Shown: one piece after another, positions 41,597-49,365 of the stretch | How the letters are laid out: the number at the start of each line of letters is the position of its first letter | How positions within the stretch are numbered: position 1 is the stretch's first letter | Source of the DNA: UBA1794 sp050946375 | Lineage (GTDB): Bacteria > Bacteroidota > Bacteroidia > Bacteroidales > Bacteroidaceae | Direction: 5' to 3' | Length of the DNA: 64,000 nucleotides | Assembly: GCA_050946375.1 (NCBI GenBank) | Contig: JBMNUT010000009.1 | Coordinates: 1 to 64,000 of the forward strand | Position numbers and translations under genes: made by a program | The notes under the pieces: generated by a model | What the model was told of the DNA's origin: nothing | Databases searched by the model: none | The model's input: the letters and a program-made list of their open reading frames with translations, nothing else

Positions 41597-42622
41597 ATGG
41601 ACAATAGCGAGCAATCTACGACTTTTTCCGCCCATTCTTCCACTGACACTCTGCCACCCTCTCCGGCAGAAGTACCGGCAGAACAGCCGGAAGCGCCGGC
41701 AGAAACCGGAAAAAGTGCCGGCACTTCGCCCGAAAAGCGCCACCGCTTTTCCTGGAAAGCCCTGCATCTTTTCCCGCGAAAGCAGAAGCAAACCCCGCAT
41801 ATCCGCATAACCGACGACAACTCCGCGGCCCCTGCCGACGGAAACCCTGCGGACTCCGACGCCACAGCCGCACCGCACCGCATGATGCTGCGCACCGAAA
41901 ACCTCGTGAAGAAGTACGGCAAACGCACCGTCGTCAGCCACGTCTCCATCAATGTGCGGCAGGGAGAAATCGTAGGACTGCTGGGACCGAACGGAGCCGG
42001 CAAGACTACTTCCTTCTACATGACCACCGGACTGGTCACGGCCAACGAGGGACGCATATTTCTCGACGACCTCGACATCACAAGCTACCCCGTCTACAAG
42101 CGGGCGCGCTTCGGTATCGGCTATTTGGCCCAGGAGGCTTCCGTATTCCGCAAGATGACTGTGGAAGACAACATAGCCGCCGTGCTGGAAATGACCGGCA
42201 AACCGAAAAGTTACCAGAAGGAAAAACTGGAATCGCTGCTGGAAGAGTTCACTTTGAACAAGGTTCGCAAAAATCTCGGCGACCAACTCTCCGGAGGCGA
42301 GCGGCGCCGTACGGAAATCGCCCGCTGTCTGGCCATAGACCCCAAGTTCATTATGCTCGATGAGCCCTTCGCCGGCGTAGACCCCATAGCGGTAGAAGAC
42401 ATTCAGCAAATCGTTTGGAACCTGAAGAAGCGCAACATCGGCATTCTAATCACGGACCACAACGCGCCCGAGACGCTCACCATCACCGACCGCGCCTACC
42501 TGCTCTTCGAAGGGCGCATCCTCTTCCAGGGCTCACCCGAGGAGCTGGCCAACAACCAGACGGTGAAAGAGAAATACCTCGGCCGCAGTTTCGTCCTGCG
42601 CAAGAAAGACTTCCAGAAATAA
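41597..42622 (+). CDS. lptB: LPS export ABC transporter ATPase LptB with N-terminal extension
   Basis: 341 residues from ATG at 41597. The ATPase proper begins at ATG 41882/41885 (MMLRTENLVKKYGKRTVVSHVSI): Walker A LLGPNGAGKTT, GYLAQEASVF Q-loop, signature LSGGERRR, Walker B FIMLDEPFAGVD. It powers LPS extraction through LptFG. The first ~95 residues are a Pro/Ala/Ser/Glu-rich low-complexity stretch partly encoded by dispersed repeats; other LptB proteins lack it. The + promoter element just upstream of 41597 favours the long form, but an internal start at 41882 remains possible. Confidence 0.85.
   Translation: MDNSEQSTTFSAHSSTDTLPPSPAEVPAEQPEAPAETGKSAGTSPEKRHRFSWKALHLFPRKQKQTPHIRITDDNSAAPADGNPADSDATAAPHRMMLRTENLVKKYGKRTVVSHVSINVRQGEIVGLLGPNGAGKTTSFYMTTGLVTANEGRIFLDDLDITSYPVYKRARFGIGYLAQEASVFRKMTVEDNIAAVLEMTGKPKSYQKEKLESLLEEFTLNKVRKNLGDQLSGGERRRTEIARCLAIDPKFIMLDEPFAGVDPIAVEDIQQIVWNLKKRNIGILITDHNAPETLTITDRAYLLFEGRILFQGSPEELANNQTVKEKYLGRSFVLRKKDFQK
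41705..41790. repeat. Dispersed repeat inside the lptB 5' coding extension
   Basis: GGAAAAAGTGCCGGCACTTC, then CGAAAAGCGCCACCGCTTTT, then the degenerate GCCCTGCATCTTTTCCCGCG. In frame they read GKSAGTSPEKRHRFSWKALH. Confidence 0.65.
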
Positions 42623-42665
42623 CCCCCGACGCACTGCCGGAACCGCCCCGCACCCTATCTTGACG

Positions 42666-43430
42666 ATGAACGATATTTTCAACCTTTTCCTCTGCATCAT
42701 GGCCGCCACGGCGGTAATCGTTTTCCTGGCCCTGCAAAAGGTAAACGCCGGATACGGCCTCATGTTCAACCCCAAATGGGGCCCCACTCTGCCCAACCGC
42801 TGGGGATGGGTCCTCATGGAGAGCCCCGTCTTTCTGGCCATGGCCCTGCTGTGGGCCTGCTCCGACCGCAGGGCGGAAGCCGTGCCCCTCTGCTTCTTCC
42901 TGCTTTTCGAGCTCCACTACTTCCAGCGTTCCTTCGTCTTTCCCTTCCTCCTGCGCGGGGCGAGCCGCATGCCGCTCAGCATCGTGGCCATGGGCGTCTT
43001 CTTCAATCTGCTGAATGCCCTGATGCAAGGCGGATGGATCTTCTACCTTTCCCCCGACGACTACTACCCCGACGGCTGGTTTGCCGACCCCCGCTTCCTC
43101 ATCGGCGTACTCCTCTTCGCAGGCGGCATGGCCATCAACTGGCATTCGGACTACATCATCCGCCACCTCCGCCAGCCGGGCGACCGCAAGCACTACCTGC
43201 CCCGCGGCGGAATGTTCCGCTTCGTAGCCTCGGCCAACTACCTGGGCGAACTCGTCGAATGGTGCGGTTTCGCCCTGCTCACGTGGTCCTTCTCCGGAGC
43301 CGTCTTCGCCCTTTGGACGGCGGCCAACCTCATTCCGCGCGCAGCCGCTACGCACCGGCGCTACATCGAGCTCTTCGGGAAAGAATATACCGACGAACAC
43401 CGCAAGCGCATCATCCCCTTCATCTACTGA
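42666..43430 (+). CDS. Steroid 5-alpha-reductase-like membrane enzyme (SRD5A / DUF1295 family)
   Basis: 254 residues from ATG at 42666, six or seven hydrophobic helices. C-terminal half carries the family hallmarks: INWHSDYIIRHLRQPGD, YLPRGGMFRFVASANYLGELVEWCGFAL (NADPH/steroid region with the conserved N-Y-x-GE) and ATHRRYIELFGKEY ending RIIPFIY. Homologues reduce the delta-4 double bond of 3-oxo steroids; gut Bacteroidota homologues act on bile acid intermediates and steroid hormones. It heads a co-directional group with a reductase and two SDRs. Specificity is inferred. Confidence 0.86.
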   Translation: MNDIFNLFLCIMAATAVIVFLALQKVNAGYGLMFNPKWGPTLPNRWGWVLMESPVFLAMALLWACSDRRAEAVPLCFFLLFELHYFQRSFVFPFLLRGASRMPLSIVAMGVFFNLLNALMQGGWIFYLSPDDYYPDGWFADPRFLIGVLLFAGGMAINWHSDYIIRHLRQPGDRKHYLPRGGMFRFVASANYLGELVEWCGFALLTWSFSGAVFALWTAANLIPRAAATHRRYIELFGKEYTDEHRKRIIPFIY

Positions 43431-43456
43431 CGCCCGCCCCTCGCCGGCCGGAGTAC

Positions 43457-43515
43457 CGCCCCTTTTTCCAAAAAGTGCCGCCGCTTTTTGACCAAACCGC
43501 CTGCAGTTTTGCACG
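43457..43515. repeat. Dispersed palindromic repeat cluster
   Basis: CCCCTTTTTCCAAAAAGTGC, GCCGCTTTTTGACC, GCCTGCAGTTTTGCACG between the 5-alpha-reductase-like gene and the GH31 gene. Weakly terminator-like. Confidence 0.55.
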
Positions 43516-43554
43516 AAACCCTTAACCCTATTATCTGAATAACACCCCACACAC

Positions 43555-46047
43555 ATGAACAAGTCCATCCCCCAACACCTGCGGGCACTCTGCCTCTTCC
43601 TCATTCTGTGCCCCTTCTGCCTTCAAGGCGCAGGCCAAGTGCAGCCGACCGACAACGGCGTACAGATAACCACCGGGCCGGGACAACTGAAGATAGAGTT
43701 CGTCAGCCCCGACGTGGCACGCATCCGCTTCACCCGCGGCGACACATGGAGCGGAAACCACACCTCCGTCTGCCTGCCGCACCCGGAGAAATCCGGAGTA
43801 GCCTTCAGGCTGAAACAGCAAGGACAGCAGCTCACCCTCTCCACCGACAGCCTCATCCTCCGCGTGGCCCTGCCCTCGGGCGCCATTACGTACAGCGACG
43901 CCGCCACCGGACGCCTCCTCCTGAGCGAAAACCCTGCCACCCCGCACAGCGGAGCACGCACTTATATAGAAAAGGTGACCTACGACGAAAGCACGCGCCG
44001 CAAGATTCAGACGGCCAACGGGGAACGCTGGATTGCCGACGTAGCCCGTCGCGACACATTGGGGCGTGCCTGGAAGTATCAGGTACGCTACCGTTTCGCC
44101 CCCGGCGAGGCACTCTACGGGCTGGGCTCCCACATGGAAGACTATCTGAACCTGCGCGGTAAGAAACTCTACCTCATCCAGCACAACCTGAAGGCAGTGG
44201 TTCCCGTGCTGACCTCCACCGCAGGCTACGGACTCCTCTTCGACGCCGGCTGCAGCATGCGCTTCGACGACGAAGGCGGGCAGGGACTCCTCGAGCTGGA
44301 AGCCGCACAAGAGCTCGACTACTACTTCATGAAAGGCAGCCGACCCGACCAGGTCGTGGCCCAATACCGCCGCCTTACGGGACAAAGCCCCATGCTTCCC
44401 CGCTACATCTTCGGCTATATCCAGTCGAAGGAGCGCTACCGCAGCTCGGAAGAGCTGATTAACGTCGTAAAAGAGTACCGCAAACGGCAAATCCCCCTCG
44501 ACGTTATCGTACAAGACTGGAGCTACTGGCCGCAAGGGAGCTGGGGCTACATCAAGATGGACCCTCAGTTCTACCCCGATCCGCAGCAACTGGCCGACTC
44601 CATCCATGCCCTCAATGCCAAACTGATGGTGTCCATCTGGCCCAACCCCAGCAACTGTCCGCAAGCCGACGACTTCCGCCAGCGGGGATACATGCTGCCC
44701 TCCGGCGTGGCATACGACGCATTTTCGGCCGATGCCCGCCGCTATTACTGGAAATATGCCAACGACGAATTTTTCAGCCGGGGTTTCGACGCCTGGTGGT
44801 GCGACTGTACCGAGCCAATCGACGGCGACTGGAGCGTCATGCCGCAAGGCTACGACTGGAACAGCCACGAGGAACGCTGGGAACGCAACACGCAATGCCT
44901 CAACGACGCCCTGGGAGCCGAACGCGCCAACCTCTACAGTCTGTTTCATTCGCAGGGCATCTACGAAAACCAGCGCAGCACCAGCCTGGAAAAGCGCGTC
45001 GTCAATCTCACACGCTCGGCCTATGCCGGCCAACAGCGCTACGCCACCATCACCTGGAGCGGCGACACTTCGGCCAGTTGGGAAGCCTTTGCCCGCCAAA
45101 TCCCCGCCGGTTTGAACTTCATGGCTACGGGCTGTCCGTATTGGACAGTCGATATTGGCGCATTCTTTACCGTCACTTCCGAAACGTGGTTCCGCTGCGG
45201 CGACTTTCCGCAGGGGGTTTCCGACTCAGGCTACCGCGAACTCTACACCCGCATGCTGCAATACGCCACGTTCATGCCTCTCATGCGCAGCCACGGCACC
45301 GACACGCCGCGGGAGATATGGCGGTTTGGCCAGCCGGGACAGCCCTTCTACGACGTAATTGCCCGCTACATCAGGCTGCGCTACCAACTCTTGCCCTACA
45401 CCTATTCGCTGGCCGGCCGCGTCACGCAGGCCGACTATACGCCGGTGCGCCTCCTGGCCTTCGACTTTGCGCAGGATTCCGCCGTCCTCGACCTGAAAGA
45501 CGAATACATGTACGGCCCTTCGCTCCTCGTGTGCCCCGTCACGAAACCCATGTACTACGGCCCCTCGTCGCAACCCCTGCAGCAGACCCAAAAGACCCGC
45601 AGCGTCTATCTTCCGCGCGGCCGGCAATGGACCGACTTCTGGACGGAGAAACACTACGAAGGCGGGCAGACCATAAAGGCCGATGCGCCGCTTGAAAAGA
45701 TTCCCCTCTACGTGCCCGACGGTTCCATCCTGCCCTTGGGGCCGGTAGTGCAGTACAGCGCCGAGCAAAGCGGCAAGATGCTCACCCTGCACATCTACCC
45801 CGGACGCGATGCGGACTTTACTCTCTACGAAGACGAAGGCGACAGTTACCGCTACGAGCAGGGCGCCTTTTCCACCATCCCCCTGCACTGGGACGAAGCG
45901 GCGCAGACGCTGACCATAGGTCGCCGCAAGGGGAGCTACGAAGGAATGCCCGCCGAGCGCGACTTCCGCATCGTAGTCCACCACGAAGGGCAGCCTGCAA
46001 CGAAAGACGTGCACTACACCGGAGCAGAAATATCGAAGCAGTTCTGA
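43555..46047 (+). CDS. Secreted glycoside hydrolase family 31 enzyme
   Basis: 830 residues with a signal peptide ending LQGAGQ (about 27). N-terminal beta domain, then the GH31 barrel: nucleophile Asp417 in DAWWCDCTEP and acid/base Asp504 in WSGDTSASWEAF; distal and proximal C-terminal beta domains (PLYVPDGSILPLGP, LYEDEGDSYRYEQGAF). GH31 enzymes are alpha-glucosidases, alpha-xylosidases or related. The WWCDCTEP form resembles Bacteroides alpha-xylosidase/sulfoquinovosidase-like branches, but substrate is not certain. It lies between the 5-alpha-reductase-like and OYE genes on the same strand. Confidence 0.92.
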   Translation: MNKSIPQHLRALCLFLILCPFCLQGAGQVQPTDNGVQITTGPGQLKIEFVSPDVARIRFTRGDTWSGNHTSVCLPHPEKSGVAFRLKQQGQQLTLSTDSLILRVALPSGAITYSDAATGRLLLSENPATPHSGARTYIEKVTYDESTRRKIQTANGERWIADVARRDTLGRAWKYQVRYRFAPGEALYGLGSHMEDYLNLRGKKLYLIQHNLKAVVPVLTSTAGYGLLFDAGCSMRFDDEGGQGLLELEAAQELDYYFMKGSRPDQVVAQYRRLTGQSPMLPRYIFGYIQSKERYRSSEELINVVKEYRKRQIPLDVIVQDWSYWPQGSWGYIKMDPQFYPDPQQLADSIHALNAKLMVSIWPNPSNCPQADDFRQRGYMLPSGVAYDAFSADARRYYWKYANDEFFSRGFDAWWCDCTEPIDGDWSVMPQGYDWNSHEERWERNTQCLNDALGAERANLYSLFHSQGIYENQRSTSLEKRVVNLTRSAYAGQQRYATITWSGDTSASWEAFARQIPAGLNFMATGCPYWTVDIGAFFTVTSETWFRCGDFPQGVSDSGYRELYTRMLQYATFMPLMRSHGTDTPREIWRFGQPGQPFYDVIARYIRLRYQLLPYTYSLAGRVTQADYTPVRLLAFDFAQDSAVLDLKDEYMYGPSLLVCPVTKPMYYGPSSQPLQQTQKTRSVYLPRGRQWTDFWTEKHYEGGQTIKADAPLEKIPLYVPDGSILPLGPVVQYSAEQSGKMLTLHIYPGRDADFTLYEDEGDSYRYEQGAFSTIPLHWDEAAQTLTIGRRKGSYEGMPAERDFRIVVHHEGQPATKDVHYTGAEISKQF

Positions 46048-46067
46048 CGGAAGAACGATAGTCCATA

Positions 46068-46160
46068 ACGGAAAAGAAGTGGCAGTTTACGGCAAAAGTG
46101 CCGCCACTTCTTCCGAAAAGTCACGGCACTTTCTCCCAAAAGTGCCGTGCTTTTTGTACC
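46068..46160. repeat. Dispersed palindromic repeat cluster
   Basis: Starts with a hairpin (GGAAAAGAAGTGGC with GCCACTTCTTCC), followed by AAAAGTCACGGCACTTTC and CAAAAGTGCCGTGCTTTTTG. It follows GH31 and runs into a TACCTTTA element (46157-46164) 25 bases before the OYE start. Confidence 0.6.
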
Positions 46161-46188
46161 TTTACCGCTCACAAAACGACAACAACCC

Positions 46189-47445
46189 ATGGACAATAAT
46201 CCCCACTCCCCTGCCCCGGCAGAGGGATTGCTCTTCACCCCGGTCACCATCGGGCCGCTCACCCTGCGCAACCGCAGCATCCGTTCGGCCGCCTTCGAGG
46301 GCATGTGCCAAGGCAACGCCCCCACGCAAATGCTCCACGACTACCACGTCAGCGTGGCCAAGGGCGGCATCGGAATGACCACACTGGCCTACGCCGCCGT
46401 CACCCGCAGCGGACTTTCCTTCCCCCACCAGCTGTGGATGCGCCCCGAGGTGCTCCCCGCCCTGCGAAACATTACCGACGATATCCACAAAGCCGGAGCC
46501 AAAGCCTCCATACAGCTGGGACACTGCGGCAACATGTCGAAGCCCGCCATGGCCGGATGCATGCCCGTCAGCGCCTCCACCGGCTTCAATCTCTACTCGC
46601 CTACCTTCGTTCGCGGGCTGCGGCGCGACGAACTGCCCCCGCTGGCCCACGCTTTCGGCGAAGCGGTGCGCATGGCGCGCGACGCGGGCTTCGACGCCGT
46701 GGAGATACATGCCGGCCACGGCTACCTGATCAGCCAGTTTCTCTCGCCCTACACCAACCATCGGCGCGACGAATACGGCGGTTCGCTCGAAAACCGCATG
46801 CGCTTCATGAACATGTGCATCGAGAACGTGCTCGAAGCGGCCGGCAATGACCTGGCCGTGCTGGTGAAAATCAACATGCACGACGGCTTCCGCTCCGGAA
46901 TGCAGACGCCCGACTGCCTCCGCGTTGCCGCCGAGCTGGAAAGGGCCGGCGTTCACGCCCTCGTGCTCAGCGCCGGTTTCGTAAGCAGAGCCCCAATGGA
47001 GGTAATGCGGGGAGCCATGCCCATAAAGTCCATGGCCTATTACATGAAACAGCGCTGGCTTAAATTTTTTGCCCGCCACTTTGGCCATTTTCTCATCCCC
47101 GACTGCCCGTTCAGCGAGGGCTATTTCCTCGAAGAAGCCCTCCGCTTCCGCCAGGCCCTGCATCTGCCGCTCGTCTACGTAGGCGGACTCGTGAGCCGCA
47201 GCAAGATAGAAGAAGTGCTGGGCAAGGGCTTCGAGGCCGTACAGATGGCGCGCGCGCTCATCAACGAGCCTGATTTCATCAACCGCCTGCGCAACGGCGA
47301 AGAGCGCTGCGGCTGTACGCACGCCAACTACTGCATAGCCCGCATGTATTCGCGGGAGATGGCCTGCCACGAGCACTGCACCCTGCCGCCCGTCCTGCAG
47401 CGCGAACTGGAAAAGATGGAGCAGAAAGAGAAAAAAGCGCTGTAA
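46189..47445 (+). CDS. Old-yellow-enzyme family NADH:flavin oxidoreductase
   Basis: 418 residues from ATG at 46189 (MDNNPHSPAPAEGLLFTPV). FMN-binding TIM barrel with HAGHGYLISQFLSPYTNHRRDEYGGSLENRMRF, a NAD(P)H:ene-reductase hallmark, and GGLVSRSKIEEVLGKGFEAVQMARALI for the FMN phosphate. Cys-rich C-terminus (RCGCTHANYC ... ACHEHC) could bind an iron-sulfur cluster, as in the longer BaiCD/BaiH-type enzymes, but the second nucleotide domain is absent. Neighbours suggest a delta-4 steroid (5-beta) reductase role; this is inference. Confidence 0.87.
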   Translation: MDNNPHSPAPAEGLLFTPVTIGPLTLRNRSIRSAAFEGMCQGNAPTQMLHDYHVSVAKGGIGMTTLAYAAVTRSGLSFPHQLWMRPEVLPALRNITDDIHKAGAKASIQLGHCGNMSKPAMAGCMPVSASTGFNLYSPTFVRGLRRDELPPLAHAFGEAVRMARDAGFDAVEIHAGHGYLISQFLSPYTNHRRDEYGGSLENRMRFMNMCIENVLEAAGNDLAVLVKINMHDGFRSGMQTPDCLRVAAELERAGVHALVLSAGFVSRAPMEVMRGAMPIKSMAYYMKQRWLKFFARHFGHFLIPDCPFSEGYFLEEALRFRQALHLPLVYVGGLVSRSKIEEVLGKGFEAVQMARALINEPDFINRLRNGEERCGCTHANYCIARMYSREMACHEHCTLPPVLQRELEKMEQKEKKAL

Positions 47446-47449
47446 GTTT

Positions 47450-47503
47450 TAGCCCGAAGTGCCGCCACTTTACGGAAAAAGCGCCGGCACTTTTCAAGCA
47501 GAA
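47450..47503. repeat. Dispersed palindromic repeat cluster
   Basis: CCCGAAGTGCCGCCACTTTA and GGAAAAAGCGCCGGCACTTT, ending just before the Shine-Dalgarno-like AGGAG of the next gene. Confidence 0.6.
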
Positions 47504-47512
47504 AGGAGAGCG

Positions 47513-48313
47513 ATGAAGACAGAATCCACAGCCCTGGTCACCGGAGGCAGCTCCGGAATCGGGAAAGCCATCAGCCGCGAACTCGCGCGGAGGGGATGGA
47601 ATCTATGGTTAGTGAGCAATCAAACCGAAGCGCTGGGCAGCACGGCGGAAGAAATCGGGAAGGAATTCGGCGTAAAGTGCCACACGACCGACATCGACCT
47701 GGGGCGCGAAGAAGCCGCCGACGAGCTGTTTGCCGAAAGCAGGCAGCGCGGTCTGCAAGTAGACGTGCTGGTCAACGACGCCGGCATCTTCGCCTTTTGC
47801 GACACGACGCGCACGGCGCCCGGAAAGACGAGGCTGTTCGTGCGGCTGCACGTATATACCGTCACGCGGCTGTGCCAGACCTTCGGCCAGGAGATGCAGC
47901 AGCGCGGAAAGGGATACATACTGAATCTCTCGTCCCTCTCCGCATGGCTCCCCTTCCCGGGCATCGCCCTGTACGCTGCCACGAAGGCCTATGTGCGCAC
48001 CTTCAGCCGCGCCTTTGCCCTGGAGATGCGCCCTTCGGGCGTGCGCGTGCTGTGCCTCTGCCCCGGAGGCATAGCCACCGGCTTGTACGGACTGAGCCCC
48101 CGATGGCTGAAAACCGGCGTCCGGCTGGGCGTACTCATGACGCCCGAGCGACTGGCCCGCAAGGCCCTGAACCGGCTGTTCCGCAGGCGAGGGCCGAAAC
48201 CCACGCAATACATCCCCGGATGGGGCAACCGGCTACTCATCCCCCTCTTCGCGCTCATGCCCGCCCGCCTGCTGATGTACGCCAAACGCCTGCTGCACCG
48301 TTATGAAAAATAG
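47513..48313 (+). CDS. Short-chain dehydrogenase/reductase (3- or 17-hydroxysteroid dehydrogenase-like)
   Basis: 266 residues from ATG at 47513, preceded by AGGAG six bases upstream, rare in this window. NAD(P) motif TGGSSGIG (residues 9-16), VNDAGIF, catalytic Ser in LNLSSLSAW and YxxxK in YAATK. The C-terminal ~60 residues are basic then hydrophobic (RLLIPLFALMPARLLMYAKRL), resembling membrane-attached 17-beta-HSD12-like SDRs. Overlaps the next SDR by 11 bases. A hydroxysteroid substrate is suggested by the neighbours, not shown. Confidence 0.87.
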   Translation: MKTESTALVTGGSSGIGKAISRELARRGWNLWLVSNQTEALGSTAEEIGKEFGVKCHTTDIDLGREEAADELFAESRQRGLQVDVLVNDAGIFAFCDTTRTAPGKTRLFVRLHVYTVTRLCQTFGQEMQQRGKGYILNLSSLSAWLPFPGIALYAATKAYVRTFSRAFALEMRPSGVRVLCLCPGGIATGLYGLSPRWLKTGVRLGVLMTPERLARKALNRLFRRRGPKPTQYIPGWGNRLLIPLFALMPARLLMYAKRLLHRYEK

Positions 48314-49172
48314 ACACTTCGAAACAGAACCGCTACCTCTGCCGGGAGAAACGGCGCACATCGTCGTGACCGGCGCCAACGGGGGAATCGGATATGCTCT
48401 CTGCGAAGCCCTGTGCCGCAGGGGCTGCCGCGTCATCATGGCGTGCCGCAGCCGGGAGCGGGGCGAAGCGGCGGCCGAAAAGTTACGCCGTGCCCAGCCG
48501 GAAGCACGCCTCCAGCTGGAAGAAGTGGACATAGCCTCACCGGAAAGCATCGACGCATTCGTCGAACGGCTGAGGCAGAGCGGCGAAAAGGTCACGCACC
48601 TCGTCAACAACGCCGGCACAATGGCTCCGCACCTGACCTTCACCGACGGGGGAATAGAGGCCAATCTGGCCACCAACTGCTACGGCACACTGCGGCTGTC
48701 CGACCGCCTGTTGCCCCTCATGGCGACGGGGGGCGCGGTGGTAAACACCGTATCGCTCATGTGCCGCTTCGGCAGCTTTCCGCCCCATGCGGCACAAGAC
48801 GGAAGCCGCAGCTACCGCGGCACGTACTTCCGCCTGCAGGCCTATGCCGACTCGAAACTGATGCTTTTCGTGGGAACAGCACAGCGCATAGCCGATTACC
48901 GCCGGCAGGGCATCGCCCTGCATGCGGCCGACCCGGGCGTTGTCGACACGGGCATTCTGCGCATGGGGCGCTGGTTTGACCCGCTCACCGACCGGCTCTT
49001 CCGCCCCTTCGTCCGCACCCCGCAGCAAGGGGCACAAGCCGCACTCCGCGCCCTCTGCCATCCGGAGGAAAGCGGGCTGCTGTTTCGGGCCGGGAGTTGC
49101 TCCCCCTTTCCGGCACGCATCCGCCGCCTGGCCGCAGAAGCCCCGCATGAAATCGGGAAAAGTCCCGCATGA
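48303..49172 (+). CDS. Short-chain dehydrogenase/reductase (retinol dehydrogenase-like)
   Basis: 289 residues. NAD(P) motif TGANGGIG (about 22-29), LVNNAGTMAP, catalytic Ser in VNTVSLMC and YxxxK in YADSK; the insertion between Ser and Tyr (FPPHAAQDGSRSYRGTYF) is typical of the retinol-dehydrogenase-like branch. The ATG lies inside the end of the preceding SDR (11-base overlap), so translation is coupled. Last gene of the putative steroid-conversion run; repeats follow. Confidence 0.87.
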   Translation: MKNRHFETEPLPLPGETAHIVVTGANGGIGYALCEALCRRGCRVIMACRSRERGEAAAEKLRRAQPEARLQLEEVDIASPESIDAFVERLRQSGEKVTHLVNNAGTMAPHLTFTDGGIEANLATNCYGTLRLSDRLLPLMATGGAVVNTVSLMCRFGSFPPHAAQDGSRSYRGTYFRLQAYADSKLMLFVGTAQRIADYRRQGIALHAADPGVVDTGILRMGRWFDPLTDRLFRPFVRTPQQGAQAALRALCHPEESGLLFRAGSCSPFPARIRRLAAEAPHEIGKSPA

Positions 49173-49225
49173 AAATCGAAAAAGCCTTGCATGGATTTTC
49201 CAAAAGCCTTGCCTGAATTTCCAAA
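49145..49225. repeat. Dispersed repeat cluster, diverged
   Basis: Units such as GGGAAAAGTCCCGCATGAAA, GAAAAAGCCTTGCATGGATT and CCAAAAGCCTTGCC; the first overlaps the 3' end of the second SDR gene. Confidence 0.5.
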
Positions 49226-49277
49226 CCGTCTTGCCTGAAACCGGGCAAAGCCTCTCCCCCATCCGCCCGTAGCCCAA

Positions 49278-49314
49278 TAAAAAACGGCGCAAACCCCACA
49301 GAGGATTTGCGCCG
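49278..49314 (-). terminator. Terminator after the DUF5723 gene
   Basis: CGGCGCAAA/TTTGCGCCG stem (49285-49293 with 49306-49314), followed by six T on -. Confidence 0.8.
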
Positions 49315-49365
49315 ATATGCGGCCCTTCCCGCCTGGCGAGGCGGGAAACGGGCGAAAAAGTCTAC

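Noticed and set aside
43531..45099. 522-codon frame on - antisense to GH31.
   Set aside because: Shadow frame; both GH31 catalytic motifs are intact on +.
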